A stretch of 33,603 bases of DNA. It comes from an uncultured Collinsella sp. Lineage in GTDB: Bacteria > Actinomycetota > Coriobacteriia > Coriobacteriales > Coriobacteriaceae. A program made the position numbers and the translations under genes. Positions 33,557-33,603 of this stretch are shown one piece after another. Below the pieces are notes generated by a model, which made no database searches, had not been told where the DNA came from, and was given only the letters and a program-made list of their open reading frames with translations. Within the stretch, counting starts at the first letter, position 1. Each line of letters begins with the position of its first letter. Where the stretch lies: positions 1 to 33,603 of the forward strand of contig UQNU01000019.1 in the NCBI GenBank assembly GCA_900542555.1. The letters run 5' to 3'.

Positions 33557-33603
33557 CTGTCTCTTATACACATCTGACGCTGCCGACGAAGCTAGAAGTG
33601 TAG
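33557..33603. other. Illumina Nextera adapter (artefact, not genomic)
   Basis: 33557-33575 is exactly the Tn5 mosaic end CTGTCTCTTATACACATCT. 33576-33589 is GACGCTGCCGACGA, the complement of the Nextera read-1 tail. 33590-33597 (AGCTAGAA) sits where the i5 index belongs, and 33598-33603 (GTGTAG) begins the complement of the P5 end. The order is that of library read-through. The preceding gene frame loses all CbiK similarity here. Confidence 0.98.

Overview
The window looks like the end of a contig from a gut Coriobacteriia, most likely Collinsella or a close relative. The grounds are the high G+C, the character of the housekeeping genes and the palindromic intergenic elements; the genus is inferred, not proven. 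The last 47 bases are not genomic. They are Illumina Nextera adapter, so biological sequence ends at about 33556, inside a gene.

Left part (1-16391), ordinary chromosome. On the minus strand lie gltX, priA, def, fmt and rsmB, a translation and replication-restart block closed by a terminator at 11-49. On the plus strand lie metK, a single-chain L-serine dehydratase (sdaA), a membrane-anchored L,D-transpeptidase, and a three-gene MacA/MacB-type export system (adaptor, ATPase, permease). The gaps between these genes hold four different large inverted repeats (87-168, 2715-2810, 7499-7590, 9182-9302) and a perfect 24-bp tandem duplication. These look like a family-rich set of REP or MITE-like elements.

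Boundary (16392-16602). This short gap holds an imperfect 21-bp inverted repeat and a 3' scrap of an IS21-type transposase (istA). To its right the base composition rises: single 60-base rows I counted give about 72-73% G+C, against 58-63% on the left. The right half may therefore be an acquired or relocated island.

Right part (16603-32349), one very compact minus-strand operon for anaerobic (early cobalt insertion) cobalamin synthesis. In transcription order it reads cbiF, cbiD, a deleted cbiL, cbiG, cbiH, cbiET, cbiA, cobT, cobU, cobS, a CobU-like/CobC fusion, cbiB, cobD-like, cbiP, cobO, cbiC, cbiJ. Neighbouring frames touch or overlap (-13 to +1 nt). It covers corrin-ring methylation and contraction, amidation, adenosylation, aminopropanol attachment and lower-ligand assembly. 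The striking exception is cbiL (C20 methylation), reduced to 77 codons by an in-frame internal deletion.

Right edge (32350-33556). Divergent from the operon is a plus-strand unit. It has a near-consensus promoter, a cobalamin riboswitch, an element complementary to the ribosome-binding site, and a CbiK-type cobaltochelatase carrying a Tat lipoprotein signal. The only chelatase in the window is thus predicted to act outside the cytoplasm, and it is cut off by the contig end.
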